64,000 bases of DNA from positions 4,135,286 to 4,199,285 of the forward strand of contig JAJUBI010000004.1 in the NCBI GenBank assembly GCA_022419385.1. The letters are read 5' to 3'. The position numbers and the translations under genes were made by a program. Below are positions 44,341-56,341 of this stretch, piece by piece; the stretch's first letter is position 1, and each line of letters begins with the position of its first letter. The notes below the pieces were generated by a model, which worked only from the letters and a program-made list of their open reading frames with translations, was not told the origin of the DNA and ran no database searches. The DNA comes from Paraconiothyrium sp. Pb-2020. Taxonomy: Eukaryota; Ascomycota; Dothideomycetes; Pleosporales; Didymosphaeriaceae.

Positions 44341-46183
44341 ATGGCACCTCCCATGCGGACGTTCGCTGCTCGCAGCGTTTTCGCGCAGCTCCAGCGGGCT
44401 GGAACTCGCTCCTATGCAACAACCCGGCCGTCAGTCATCGCCAACCGGGCACAATGGACCTCGCGGCCCGTATCTCATCAGATCGCTCTCCGCCAGACGA
44501 TCCGCCAGCAGTCGACTGAGGCTCCCAAGCCCACCATTAAGCCCAAGAAGAGGTTCCGCTTCCTGCGCTGGACATGGCGCATCACCTATCTTTCCGCCAT
44601 TGCCGGCGCCGCATACGTGGGCTATGGCATCTGGGAGATGCGTAATCCTATGGAGGAGCAACCCGCGCCTGATCCAAGCAAGAAGACACTCGTTGTGCTC
44701 GGTGAGTTCAAAGTCCTCCGTTTCCGACATCGCTTTGACTGACGCTTTTCAGGCACTGGCTGGGGTTCCGTCTCACTGCTGAAGAAGCTCGACACGGAGA
44801 ACTACAACGTTGTCGTCGTGTCGCCCCGTAACTACTTCCTTTTCACTCCGCTGCTCCCATCATGCACCGTCGGCACCATCGAGCACCGCTCCATCATGGA
44901 GCCCATCCGCAACTTTTTGCGTCACAAGAAGGCCGCCGTCAAGTACTATGAAGCCGAGGCCACCAAGATCGACTACGAGAAGAGGGTTGTTTATATCAAT
45001 GACGATTCCGAGATCAAGGGCGATGTTTCTGCGACCGAGGTGCCCTTCGATATGTTGGTCATTGGCGTTGGTGCTGAGAACGCCACTTTCGGTGAGTCAT
45101 TCGAAACTCCTACTAATACTATTGCTGACAGGTGCAGGCATTCCCGGTGTAAAGGAGCACGGTCTCTTCTTGAAGGAGGTCGGCGACGCCCAGCGCATCC
45201 GTAACCGCATCATGGACTGCTGCGAGACTGCCACCTTCAAGGACCAGAGCCCCGACGAGATCAAGCGTCTCCTACACATGGTAGTCGTGGGTGGTGGACC
45301 GACTGGTGTCGAATTTGCTGGTGAACTCCAGGACTTTTTTAATTCGGATCTGAAGAAGTGGCTCCCGGAGATCAAAGATACGTTCAAGGTAACCCTCGTG
45401 GAGGCGCTGCCTAACGTTTTGCCCATGTTCTCAAAGCAGCTGATCGACTATACCGAGAAGACCTTCAAGGAGGAGACCATCACTATCCGAACCAAGACCA
45501 TGGTCAAGAAGGTTACTGATAAGTTCATCGAGGCTGAATCGACCGGACCCGACGGCAAGAAGATTGTAGAACAGATTCCCTACGGTCTGCTTGTGTGGGC
45601 TACTGGTAACGCCCTCCGCCCGATCGTGAAGGACTTCATCAACCAGATCCCTGCCCAGAAGGACTCTCGCCGTGGTCTTGCCGTCAACGAATACCTCGTT
45701 GTCAAGGGTTGCGAGAACGTATGGGCTGTCGGTGACTGCGCCGTTGCCAACTATGCCCCAACTGCTCAGGTCGCATCCCAGGAGGGTGCCTGGCTCGCCC
45801 GCATGTTCAATCAGATGGCCAAGACCCACGAGATCGAGGCTGAACTCGCCGAGCTCTCCGTCAAGCAGGAGAAGGCTCCTGGCAAGGACGCCCGTGACGC
45901 TGTCTTCGCTGATATCAAGGACCTTCAGAAGCGTCTCCGGAGAGTCAAGCAGATTGGTCCCTTTGAGTACACCCACCAGGGTTCTCTTGCCTACATTGGT
46001 TCTGAGAAGGCCGTCGCCGATATCGCATGGCTATCTGGTAACATTGCCAGCGGTGGTACCCTGACCTACCTCTTCTGGCGCAGTGCCTATATCAGCATGT
46101 GCTTCAGCACCCGTAACCGCATCCTCGTGTGCGTCGACTGGTTCAAGTCCAAGATCTTCGGCCGTGACGTCTCGCGTGTCTAA
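44341..46183 (+). CDS. Alternative (type II) NADH dehydrogenase, mitochondrial
   Basis: Exons 44341-44701, 44753-45091 and 45138-46183, phase-consistent, give 581 residues. This single-chain flavoenzyme passes electrons from NADH to ubiquinone without pumping protons. The first 60 residues are basic and Ser/Thr/Ala-rich, a mitochondrial presequence, followed by a hydrophobic segment (ITYLSAIAGAAYVGYGIW, about residues 81-98) that fits export to the intermembrane side. The first dinucleotide fold is LVVLGTGWGSVSLLKKLDTE, the second LHMVVVGGGPTGVEFAGEL (about residue 282), and the FAD contact is NVWAVGDCAVANYAPTAQVA. The C-terminus has the membrane-binding YLFWRSAYISMCFSTRNRIL. No EF-hand insertion is present between the folds, so it is the calcium-independent type. 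Whether it is external (Nde-like, more likely given the presequence and anchor) or internal (Ndi-like) is not settled. Confidence 0.92.
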
Positions 46184-47007
46184 GATATACACGCCATATC
46201 CAGCGCATGCATAGAGTCGGGCGTTGTTTGTTCCATTTGTTCGGGTTATCGAGCGCCACCAAAAGTCCTCGGCAAGGTCTCCTAGTCACTTCTCCTACAT
46301 ATACCACCTCCGTCCAACGTTGGCTAGATCTACTGTCCTGTTGTAACAGTGTAATATCAGAATGGCGGGTCTATCTGCCTGTGGGCTCCTTTTGTTTTGA
46401 GCTTGGAGTTGGGTCTGCTTGCAGGTGCTATAGAGTCTCTTGTGTATTGGAGAGCATAGAGTGGCATTGAATATAGTGTATTATTGATTGGGCATATGCA
46501 ACAGTTCAGTAACTGCTCTTGAACTTGGTGGCTGCCTATGGAACAACCTCGCGCACGATTACTGTCAACTGGAAGAAGCGCAAACCCATCAGACGAGAGC
46601 GCGCTACCCTGGCTGCTGTACCTGGCATGCATATTCGCAGCAATTACGATTTTTGACATCAGTCATCCTCAAAGCTTGAATCAAAATTAGTCGGACCAGG
46701 AATACTGACTTAGAGGTGAGCAGCTTCCCGTCACAATGGTACGGTTGTGCGGGTTGTACCTGGACCCCGGATATCGGGATTTATGATGACGTCTACGAAG
46801 TAGACACGCACGCGACGCGGTAGCCACGATGGATGGTATCCAAACTTTTGAATAAAGGCCATATCTATTCAAATGTTTTCCTTGTTGCTTCTTATTACTT
46901 TCTTCTCTTCACCATACCCGAAAGGCTGCTCGACTTCTCGACCGAATTCTATCGTGGTTGACTAACCATACACGCTCTTCAATTTATCAACCACCACAAC
47001 TGCAAAC
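46184..47007. other. Intergenic, nothing recognised
   Basis: About 820 bp between two plus-strand genes. It should hold the NADH dehydrogenase 3' untranslated region and the next promoter. Open frames on both strands are short and without domains. Confidence 0.4.
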
Positions 47008-47797
47008 ATGGGTAACAGCCCCTCCACCCTCCGCGTTCTTGCCCCCCTCTCCTTCGCGTACGACTTCGCCGCCCAACAATATGGCATGTTCTCCTCCCCC
47101 AACATGCTCGACGTGCACAACGCCAACCCCGCCGCCTTCTCCCCCCAACCCTTCTTCATCGCCGGCTTCTTCTTCCCACAGCAACTGTTCCAGCTAGCCT
47201 GGCTCTGGAAGCTGTGTCGCGGTGAGGGAACACCACAAGACAGGAAAGACATGGAAAGCGCTGTGTGGCCGTACGTCATTGGAAATGTATGCATCGGGAG
47301 TAAGTAATTCCGAAGATATGGTACAGGAAGTCGTAGAAAGGAGAGAGTATGCTAACGTGTGGTTTGGTATAGCTTGGATGTTCTTCTGGAACAAGAATGA
47401 CCTAGCCACATCCAACATCTTTGTCATTATAAATACGCTCACACAACTCCTCTACATCACGACCACGCTCCCTGCTCTCCGCCCAAACTCCACGCCCTCC
47501 CTGCTAACGCACGTTGTTGCGAAGACCTTTGCTGGCATCGGCGTCCTAGATCTCTTGCACAATACAAGTGCGGCGTACTACAAGGGTGTGTCGCCTAGTG
47601 CGCTGGTGCAGGTTGCTACAGGTGTTGGCTTTGCGGCCGCGGCTAGTGTGAGCGATTGGATTTTCGGAGGGTGTCTGGTCTATGATCTTGTTGCGTTGGG
47701 GATCGGACAAGGCGGAAATTGGGGTAAACTTCTAGGGGCTTATGCCGGCGTGACAGCGGGCATTGTGGGTTTGAGAAATTGGAGAAAGCGTCTCTGA
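47008..47797 (+). CDS. Small integral membrane protein, unknown function
   Basis: Exons 47008-47299 and 47373-47797 join in phase over a 73 bp intron with a GCTAAC branch site and give 238 residues. The protein is strongly hydrophobic and has about six potential membrane segments: around FFIAGFFFPQQLFQLAWLW, PYVIGNVCIG, NIFVIINTLTQLLYI, LTHVVAKTFAGIGVLDLL, ATGVGFAAAASVSDWIFGG and LLGAYAGVTAGIVGLRNW. It begins MGNSPSTLRVLAPLSFAYDF with a possible N-myristoylation glycine at residue 2 (MGNSPS), though this could be chance. It resembles uncharacterised membrane proteins common in Pezizomycotina. No enzyme motif is visible. The last residues are basic (RNWRKRL). Confidence 0.8.
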
Positions 47798-48644
47798 CTC
47801 TCTGCGGGGGAAGCACAAAGTTTCGAAGAATACGAGGAAGACGAAGAAGAAGAAGTTTGACAAGGAACTAGTAATTCGGAGCCATGTATAGGTACGTGTC
47901 GGGATGACCCTGCCACAGTGTAACTTATCATCATTCCAAGGAAAACGTTTATACCGGTTCTTGTTTCCTTCAACATTTATGCCAGCAATGCTCTGGCGGC
48001 GGTTGTATAATAGATCCGAGTCCAAAGGCAGTGAGCGGAACAAGAATCTCAGTTTTATCCTCCCACGTTATCTAGATGCCATGTTGTTTGAGATAGCATC
48101 CTCTCCTAGTTATACTTAAAGTCTAGTTTTGTTTATCAGTTGAGTTTTTAGTAGATAGTTGGTTTAGTATATTAAAGATAAGAGGGTATGCGCGTATTAA
48201 CTATAGGAGATGTAAGTAGAGAGTATAATAATACGTAGGGTTATTATAATATATGTTGCTTAGCGTCTAAGAGCTTTATGCAAAAGACGCCTACAAACTA
48301 ATCTATACTATTAAGATAATTTGTTTCTAAAGCAGGCCTAGTTGTGCGTTCTTGTCGTGACGCTTGTTAGTTGTTATCTTCGGACGGGACGCATTGGTAG
48401 AGCAGTCGTGATATATCTAATATCTGGATATAGACCCCTCTCATGGCGTGATCCGTGTGTAGTGTGATGCTGCGCGATATTAGGGAGCGGTTATTGAACG
48501 TCGAAAGTGATGGCACTGATGAAGAGGCAATGGAAACGGACATGGATTGCGTACTGACACGTCAATGCTTACGAAAGAATTGAGCTCATCGCTTAGATAC
48601 GCTACAAATATAGAAAGATGGTTCTTAACACTACGGCAGTGTCC
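47798..48644. other. Intergenic between convergent genes
   Basis: About 850 bp between the stop of the membrane protein gene and the stop of the methyltransferase gene. It contains the AT-rich islet listed at 48110-48350. No gene was recognised. Confidence 0.4.
48110..48350. repeat. Short AT-rich islet, RIP-like
   Basis: An abrupt change to TA-rich sequence (for example around 48150-48260, with many TATA, TTAG and TAAT words) in an otherwise balanced region. Its composition is like that of the large island at 31342-33524. It may be the remains of a small transposable element or a solo long terminal repeat, but no terminal repeats were found. Confidence 0.4.
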
Positions 48645-49558
48645 TCACCGCTTCTTCACGAGGATCTCTCCATGCAACATAGCTAAGCTCGCATTATCTC
48701 TCTCCGCCCACTCCTCCCAAGCCTTCGCCATCTCTTCAAAACCATCCTCAGCACCTAGCCCAAACTTCAAGGCTTTCTCACGCATACCGCCTCCTCTGAG
48801 CTGCTCGCACAACCCCTTCGCTAATGTAAAAGACAGCTATTAGAACCATGATCGTAATGGCAAGGAAGCAAGCGGCAATGAGGTTCAGACTTACAACAAA
48901 ATTTCCTCTCGCCGACAGTATTGTACGACGACGTACTCCAACTAACCTCCACTTGTGTCCGCCCAACCCCAGCCTTCATCGCCCAAGAAACAAGCTGCCG
49001 TCCTGCATCCGGCGTGCCCCCACCAGCACGCATAAGACCCGACATGAGATCATGGAATCTTCCTAGCGCAGGGAATCGCGGCCACACGCACTCGCTCTCA
49101 TAGTCGCCCTCCCGGGCCGCGACGACCCCACCTCGCTTCGTCACCCGCAGCATCTCCCGCAGCGCATCGCATGGGGCGCCAATGTGGATGAGCACCTGGT
49201 GGCAGAACGTGACGTCGAAAGTCTCATCCGCGAAGGGCAGCGCGAAGACGCTGCCTTCCTCGAAAGAGATGTTGTTAACGCCGGCGGAGGCAGCGTTGGC
49301 GCGGGCGCGGGGGAGGATAGAAGCATTGAGGTCAAGGGCTGTCACGTGGCCGTAGGGGAGGAGCTGGGCGAAGGAGATGGAGATTGTGCCTGAGCCGGAG
49401 CCGACGTCCAGGAGCTTGAGGTTGGGGTTGGATTCGCGGAGGGAGTGGAGCCTGGGGAGCAAGAAGGCGGCGCTGTTTTCGGCTGTTCTGATCTCGTGGA
49501 GGGATGCCTGGGCGGGCGGATGGGTTGGCTTGGAGCTGGGGGGTTGGGTTTGGGACAT
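48645..49558 (-). CDS. Class I SAM-dependent methyltransferase, type 11
   Basis: Exons 49558-48895 and 48820-48645 join in phase over a 74 bp intron and give 279 residues. The domain begins at about residue 45 with LLDVGSGSGTISISFAQLLP (motif I), then GHVTALDLNASILPRARANA (motif II), ISFEEGSVFALPFADETFDV and TFCHQVLIHIGAPCDALREM (motif III) and VTKRGGVVAAREGDYE, the UbiE/COQ5-like order. The C-terminal exon reads GLCEQLRGGGMREKALKFGL and ends AMLHGEILVKKR. Fungal relatives are of unknown substrate; ubiquinone synthesis is unlikely because the C-terminal signature of Coq5 is absent. The start at 49558 (MSQTQPPSSKP) is preceded by an in-frame upstream start 24 nt away that adds little. Confidence 0.85.
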
Positions 49559-51630
49559 TGTTGGAGGGAGGACTGGAATCAAGAACGAGATTAGAGTCAG
49601 CAGATTTGAGGGTTTTGGAGTTGCGACTGCTAGAATATGCAGCGCCAGATCTTATTCTCATATCTTATTATACCGTGGTGCGGTTCGGTGTTTCGGTGTT
49701 AGGAGGATCTGAACCTTACCCAATCTGGTAATCCTAGGAACAGAATGCAGGGTACAGAGTGAATTGGAACACGTACCAATGTAAATGCTGACTGACTAGG
49801 GTTCTTCGGTGTCTTTCTCAATGGTATAGGCTGAAGTGCCTGATGGCCGATATTCGAGCGTTTCTTCTTGGTAAAAAAGCAACATACTCACCTTCTCAGC
49901 TGCATTACATCGGCAATGTATTTGCGTGGTTCGCGAGATCGATACGGATACTGGTCAAGCAAAAGGCGCTCATTTCATCGCCCTAGGGAAATGGAAACAG
50001 TGAAGTAGAAATCGACAAAGGACACACCAAGAGCGAGCAACAACCGATCCGCTTTTGAAGCCAATCCAGGGGCGATATATTCAAGGTTCTTGACATGAAG
50101 AACTCGACAACGTCGTTGAGATGAGACGGCATGGTAAAGATGTACTCATATTCTTCCGATTACGCCGCCGGAGCGAACGGTGTTTAGCTTTGTCTAATGA
50201 TGAACAAACCATCAGTGCCTCAACGGATATCGAAAAGCTCATTGAGCGACAAGAACGTGTAAGAATGCCCGTAACATGAACGAAAGCGCCCGGTCTGTAT
50301 AGATCATACGGATTTTAAACGTTAGCCATACCGTCAGCCCATAACGACAATCTAGCGTAGCTGAATACGACTTGCGTTCTATATACTTGGACTGGCTTCC
50401 GAGACTTTCCTAATCATGACTAAAAGCTTGGCTGAGGCACTATGGGGAGAATGTACTTGCGAGTGATCCCGCCGTTGGTCAGCCGGGAGAGAGACAGTAC
50501 GAATAACACAGCTTCGTAGAGGGTCTGCACAGCCGCTCTGTGTCACAGCAGTATTCGACACTACGGAGGTTTGCGGAGATGAGGGCCATTTGCGCTTTTC
50601 GTCTCGTATTCATTCTGCTACGATGATGCTTGTTCGGTAGCGTATTGGCCGTCGACTCGTCATGATTCACGCCGCCTTGGATGGATACGCGAATAGCTGT
50701 GAGGATATCCTGCAAAAGGCATGTTTTCTTTTCGTCCGTGGACTCGAAGGAGCTACGCCTCATCGGAGTGTGGAGAAAAGCAAGTCCGAGGCAGCGAACC
50801 GTGGTTCTTCGGGTGTCAGAGGACCCAAGGGACTGCAAATGTTCACGTTCGGCGACGGGCTGCACATGGGAAAGGCCTCCAATGGCGGGACGCGTGCGCA
50901 GGGCCGAGTGTTTCCCATGGCATCTCCATCGTGTCTCCTGGCGAGGAGCCATGGCGTGCGGCGCAGGGCTGCCGGCTGCCGGCTGGGGCCAACGCGAGAT
51001 CGGCCGGTCTGTGCGGCGCCATGACAAGGCGCCACACGCGCGGCTTCGGATCTCAACTTGCCGCTGGGTTCGTGGACTCGCACGTCGACTCTCCAGCAAC
51101 ATACAAGACATCTGCATGCGCGCAGCCCGCGTCGGCAAGACAGCGCGCCGTTGCACACCTCCAAACCCTCCCTCGCCGCGCCCGAACGTCGCCGCGCACA
51201 TACAGAGTACATAGCCAGAGCGGCCCCCTGTCGCTGCTGCTCCCGTCGTACGATTGTGGCCTGACTTTGAGAAACAGCGTTTGCCCACACGCGCGGAGCT
51301 GCCCTCCCGCACCCACTGCCGCGCTGCATCTGGCCGTCCTTGCGTCGAGCCTCGAGCCCTGGCCGCTGCAGTCATCGTGAGCGCTCAAGTGCTGTGTCGC
51401 TGCGGATCCACCCTGGACCCGGACCTGGACCTCTGCTGGAGCATTCGCTGCGGACCAAGCGCACCTCTTCCCGCCTGCACATGGCCTGATACTAGCAGAC
51501 GCTCTCCATTGCTTGTTGGTAAGAGCTGCCCCTCCCTCCGCCGTCTAAGTGGTGCTGCTGCGCTGCATTGTGCCTGCCTCTGCCCTCCTGCCCCCCCACC
51601 ACCCGCGGTCCACTTCCGCTGCCCGCAATA
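49559..51630. promoter_or_regulatory. Divergent upstream region of the methyltransferase and sre1
   Basis: About 2.1 kb separate two divergent starts. The part from about 50650 to 51630 is GC-rich and open in several frames on both strands at once, the longest being 298 codons on the minus strand at 50479-51375. This pattern fits a long untranslated leader for the sre1 message better than a coding gene. Several short ATG-headed frames precede the sre1 ATG and could act as upstream open reading frames, as is known for many fungal regulators. Confidence 0.4.
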
Positions 51631-54600
51631 ATGGCGTCGACGTACGAAAACGACTTCGATGATGGCCTGGAGCTCGAGCGGATTGCCGTATGTGCTCGCG
51701 GGAAAACATGTCGCGTCCATCCAAGCAGTGCTAACCGCTCCCAACGTACAGGTCGGCCCGTACTGCGTCTTTGACTCGTTCCGGCCATCCTTGAGCCCCC
51801 AGCCGAGCGGCACCGACCCGCCGCACACGGCAAGCAACGAGAAGATGGAGGACCCTCTGATGGCGAGCGCGATCCAGTTCGAAGCTGCTGGTATTCGTCC
51901 ACCATGGCTCACTACCGCTCCCGATGACCTGTCGCTGGCCGCGCCGAGCGACAATGTCGCGGCGCCCAGCTGGAATGACTTTATGACATGGGACCCCAAC
52001 GTGTCTCAGGGGCCTGACTTGAAGCTTAGTGGCCCCGCCTGCCCTTTGAAGCCTGAACTCCAACGCCCTCCACTCTTCAACCGCAGACGCAATTCACACT
52101 TTCGCGACCCCTCCCTCGCCGTACAGGGCAGCAACCCGCCTTCCACCGCTGCCATGTCGGGCCCGACGCACAATGCACCCTTCACCTTCGGCGGAAACTC
52201 CGACCTGCCACCTGCTTTCGACTTCGACGCTCAAACTCTTAGTTCTCCTCAAGTCGATGGCCACCAACATAGCAACTTCTACCCGACCCAGATGGCGTGG
52301 CCGCAACAAATGAACGACGACACACTATTCTCACCTCCTCGATTCGAGCCCACCGCTCTCCCGTCAGCATCGCTTCCGCCGCTGTCGAATCCCCCGAGCC
52401 TGCATCACAGTCACAGTCCAAGCTCCATTCACAATGCAAGGACCAGCTCTTCTTCAGGCCACACAACACCAGAGCCCGCATCCGACAATCCCAAAAAGCG
52501 AAAGTCGTCGACCGACGATGACTCAGCACCATCAGGGAAGAAAGAGAAGCATCAACCGCCCAAAAAGACAGCGCACAACATGATTGAGAAGCGATATCGA
52601 ACAAACCTCAACGACAAGATCGCAGCACTGCGCGACAGTGTACCGAGCTTAAGGGTAATGTCTCGTGGGGCTGGCGCAAATGAGGAGGACGATGATCCCG
52701 AGGATCTTGAGGGTCTTACGCCAGCTCACAAGCTTAACAAGGCCACTGTGCTATCTAAGGCAACCGAGTACATCCGACATCTCGAGAAGCGAAACAAGCG
52801 TTTGCAAGATGAGGTCACAACGTTGCAGGGACGAATAGAGAGCTACGAGAAGATGGCAATCTCTGGACCTATGACACTTCACGGCCCAATGGGTACGCCG
52901 GATGGCAGTAGGTATCAACAAGATGATCCCTTCACACCTTCACATAGCATGTCCATGTCTGGACCACCTCAAGGAATGATTCCAGTGCCGGAGCACATTG
53001 CACAGATGCGCCAGGGTCTTCCTCCACAACCGCACTATGCACCTGCGTATCCACCTTACGCCGGTGGCTCGCGTCCTGGTCCACCTATGGTCAATGGCCG
53101 CCGAAACAATAGTATGGTGGGCAAGCTCATGGTTGGGTCGCTAGCCGGTCTCATGATACTGGAAGGACTCGTGGAACGAGAGCAGTCCCAAGAGGACTCC
53201 GATGGCCGCGGACTGTTAGCTTTGCCTTTCAACTTCGCTGCTATTCTAGCTCCTCGCGTTTCTCTGGGCACTACCAGCGCACAGTTCCCGCTCGCCAAAT
53301 TGTTACTAATATTCGGCGCCGTCTTCTGGATCATCGCGCCTCTGTTCGACTTTAGCACAAAATCTAAGAAGAAGACAGCGAGTACGATACATCTCGCTCG
53401 TGCGCCCTCGCTTGCATCACCCGTGGAGGTACGGCACCGGGCATGGCTTACAGCAATACAGACGGTATGGGTACCTCGACACAACTTTCTTCTTGAAGTA
53501 GCTGCTTTGAGCCTCAAGACATTGAAACTCAGCACACGTAAGATCATCGGATGGCCATACTACGCTTTCGTATCTTGTACAACAAAAGAGCAGGAAGCTG
53601 CAAGAGTCAAGGCTTGGAGCATCGCATTGGATGCACAACTTACGGGTGGTGATGCTGAGATCAGTAAGAGCCGGCTGGTATTGACCCTCATGGCATCTGG
53701 CACATTACCAGACACACCCGCGCGGCTCATGCTTAAGTCTTTGCATCTGCGGGTACTCTTGTGGGAGCTTGCCAACGCAGGCCACGGCCTTTCTTGGATC
53801 ATGGGCCATCTGAGCGCTAAATTGGCTCGAAGATACTGGAACATGGCTCGGAGCGAGCACCGCATTGCAACCAATCTTGCATCGAAACCGCACAACGACG
53901 CCGAACCACTTCCGGACCATTTGGCTGCGTTGCTGGAAAAGGAATGCGATGAAGTTTTCGACTTCCAGATCATCCAACGCGCGTACAACCTGGCCTGGAA
54001 TCGCCCTGTCGCGGAACAAACAACTGCGGATCTCTGCATGGACGGAGTAGTCGGAGACTTTGCCATTTCATCTCCTTTGGATGCACTGGCAGCCTGGTAC
54101 TCTAGCTTCCTACTGAGACAGACATTAGCGGAGTCTCTGAAAAACGGAAAGACCACTGAACCGATCAGCGACGCGCTAAACTGGGCTGCCCGCGTTGCTC
54201 CTCCGAACTCGCAAGCGCATCTGCGAGCACTTGTCGCGAAAGCTGTAGTACTCGACGATGACAGGACAGCCCACATCGCCACCGCGTTTGCTGCGCTACC
54301 GACACCTCCATCGGCTGCATCATCTTCTGCGACAAAATTGATGAATCTGGTGTCTGGTGCTCCAGCGGCAGTTGACGTTCGGAAGGCGCTTACTCTGGCA
54401 AAATGCCTCACGCTGGTCGACTCTTCGAACCAGGAGGCTCGCCGCCAGGCTATCTTTGTCGTCAACAACACGTACCTCAGCGAGACTACAACTACACTCC
54501 TCAGCTTTGTTGCTGGCCACAAAATCTTCGAACGTTTCGTCCAAGATCCTGCATTGCAGACTGAGACTACCCATGGTCTTGAGCGTCTGGCTGGCTCACT

Positions 54601-54778
54601 TCGTATTTGGGTGGGACACGACACGGGTCGTCGTAGCGGCCTTGATAATAAGATCCGTGGGTGCATCGTGAAGCGGTATCTAGACGCAAGCAGAATGCTT
54701 GTCGGTCTAGCTGACCGGGAAGATTTCGACCCTGGTTACTTCAGCTCCAGTGTGAAGGATGACGACTTTTCTTCTTGA
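51631..54778 (+). CDS. sre1: Sterol regulatory element-binding protein (bHLH, membrane-bound)
   Basis: Exons 51631-51687 and 51752-54778 join in phase 0 over a 64 bp intron with a CTAAC branch site and give 1027 residues starting MASTYENDFDDGLELERIA. SREBP-family factors sit in the ER membrane until low sterol or low oxygen leads to cleavage, after which the N-terminal half enters the nucleus to activate ergosterol and hypoxia genes. Evidence is the basic helix-loop-helix from about residue 290 (AHNMIEKRYRTNLNDKIAAL) with the diagnostic tyrosine in place of arginine in the basic region, an acidic loop (NEEDDDPEDLEGLTPAHKL), and a leucine-zipper-like helix (EYIRHLEKRNKRLQDEV). Two hydrophobic segments follow, at about residues 475-495 and 535-555, with a short loop between them. 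The C-terminal 470 residues are the fungal SREBP regulatory region. The frame also stays open upstream of the intron, so a start at 51659 is possible but lacks the conserved first exon. Confidence 0.93.
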
Positions 54779-55391
54779 TACTTCACTGTTATTATTTATT
54801 CGCTAAAGTTTTTATCATGCGGTCAGCCACGCGATATCCTCCGGAGTTAGGTCTCTCGGTGTCTGTCGAGCATACTCACAGCACATTCACGGCGTTTGAA
54901 ACGGTTTCATGAAAGTCATGTCGCCTGGCCGAGGGCACATGATGAAAGATTTAGGGCAGCAAATGCCACGCTGCTCACATACTCTTCGCATTGTCTTGTT
55001 ATTATTCGCGTCGGATAGGACGTCTCTATATATTTAGAGGATAGCACCGGCAGACTTGCCAGTCTGTAGTTCGTCACTGCTGACCATGACTATAATCCAT
55101 TTGAATTGGCTCGGTAGCCTATGGACGATGATCAAACCTTCTTTTAGTGCCTCTTCGAATTGCAGAGTGATGCTACGATCAGATAAACACGGTGTCTCGT
55201 GAATGAGGTCGGACCTTCCGACATCAGATAATCGGCATCTTATCGATAACATAGGGCTGTCGTGCCTCGGCTTCGGTCGGGAAACCAGTTCCCCACACTC
55301 CACGACGCGATGCACGACATATATCACCGCGGCTCTTTCTCATGATGGTTATGATTCGGTGACGACAAGCGAATACTCTTCAATCTACATA
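54779..55391. other. Intergenic, nothing recognised
   Basis: About 610 bp between two plus-strand genes. It should hold the sre1 3' untranslated region and the HAD gene promoter. A TATATATTTAG word lies near 55028. No gene or repeat was identified. Confidence 0.4.
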
Positions 55392-56341
55392 ATGGCACCC
55401 CCAAAGGCTATACTGTTCGATGTAGGCGGCGTAGTGGTAGGTACAGTCCATATCCCTAGAACAACACTCATTGCATCCTCGTTTGCGCAAATGCATACAC
55501 AGTGCTAACGCAGGGCTACCCGCAGGTCCTCTCGCCCTTCCAAGCCATCCTCGACTACGAAATCGAAAACCGCATCCCCATCGGCTACATCAACCACGCA
55601 ATCCAACAAGGCCCACACGACACCGGCGCATGGCAGCTCATCGAGCGCGGCGAAACCCCCCTCGACGACGCCTGGTTCGCCGCCTTCAAAGCGCAGCTCT
55701 CCCGCCCAGACGTCTGGCGCGCATACTGGATCCGCTGGAGCGAGCGCGGCGGCGGCCACGCGGACACGGGCACGCCCCACGCGCTGGGCGACCACGTGCC
55801 GCCCGTGCCACGCATCGACGCGAAGAAGCTGTTCTGGAGGATGATGCGGTACTCGCGGCGGCCGGATCCGTGGATGTATCCTGCGCTGAAGCGGCTGCGG
55901 GAGGCGAGGGAGGGGAAGTGGATTGTAGGCGCGTTGTCTAATACTGTGCATTTTCCCACTGGTATTCTGGACGACGAGGGCGTGTTATTTGATAAGAGTA
56001 TAATGTATGATGGGAGGCCGGAGTGGGAGGGGGATTCGAGGGATTTGAAGGATTGGTTTGATGTTTATTTGAGTAGTGCGCATATTGGGGTTAGAAAGCC
56101 GGATCCGGAGGCGTATAGGTTGGCTGTGAGGGAGCTGTCGAGGGTGAGTGAGGGCAAGGGGTTGGGGAGGGTGGAGGAGGGGGATGTGTTGTTTTTGGAT
56201 GATATTGGGGTCAATTTGAAGTTTGCGAAAAAGGTGGGGTTGAGGACTATAAAGGTTGATTTGGGGGAGACGAGAGAGGCGGTGAGGAAATTGGAGAAGG
56301 AGGTGGGCGTTTCGTTGACGGAGGAAAAGGGTAGGCTATAG
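55392..56341 (+). CDS. HAD-superfamily hydrolase
   Basis: Exons 55392-55436 and 55526-56341 join in phase 0 and give 286 residues. The haloacid-dehalogenase fold is shown by motif I, AILFDVGGVVVLSPFQAIL, where the first Asp is the nucleophile; motif II near KWIVGALSNTVHFPTG (Ser/Asn); motif III, the lysine in SSAHIGVRKPDPEAYRLAV; and motif IV, VLFLDDIGVNLKFAKKVGL (Asp-Asp). The pattern DVGGV and the C-terminal GLRTIKVDLGETREA resemble the phosphatase part of epoxide-hydrolase-like fungal HAD proteins, with a helical cap between residues 20 and 120. Substrate is unknown. The second half of the gene is strikingly rich in G-ending codons on the coding strand (runs of GGGAGG), unlike its neighbours. 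Confidence 0.88.

Noticed and set aside
45431..45976. A 181-codon minus-strand frame inside the NADH dehydrogenase, rich in Leu and Gly
   Set aside because: Antisense shadow of a biased, highly expressed gene; such frames are common opposite C-ending codons.
50479..51375. A 298-codon minus-strand frame upstream of sre1
   Set aside because: No domain, many Arg and Ser from GC-rich sequence, and other frames on both strands are open at the same place.
53560..54666. A 368-codon minus-strand frame inside sre1
   Set aside because: It is the exact antisense of a well-supported gene, with no domain of its own.
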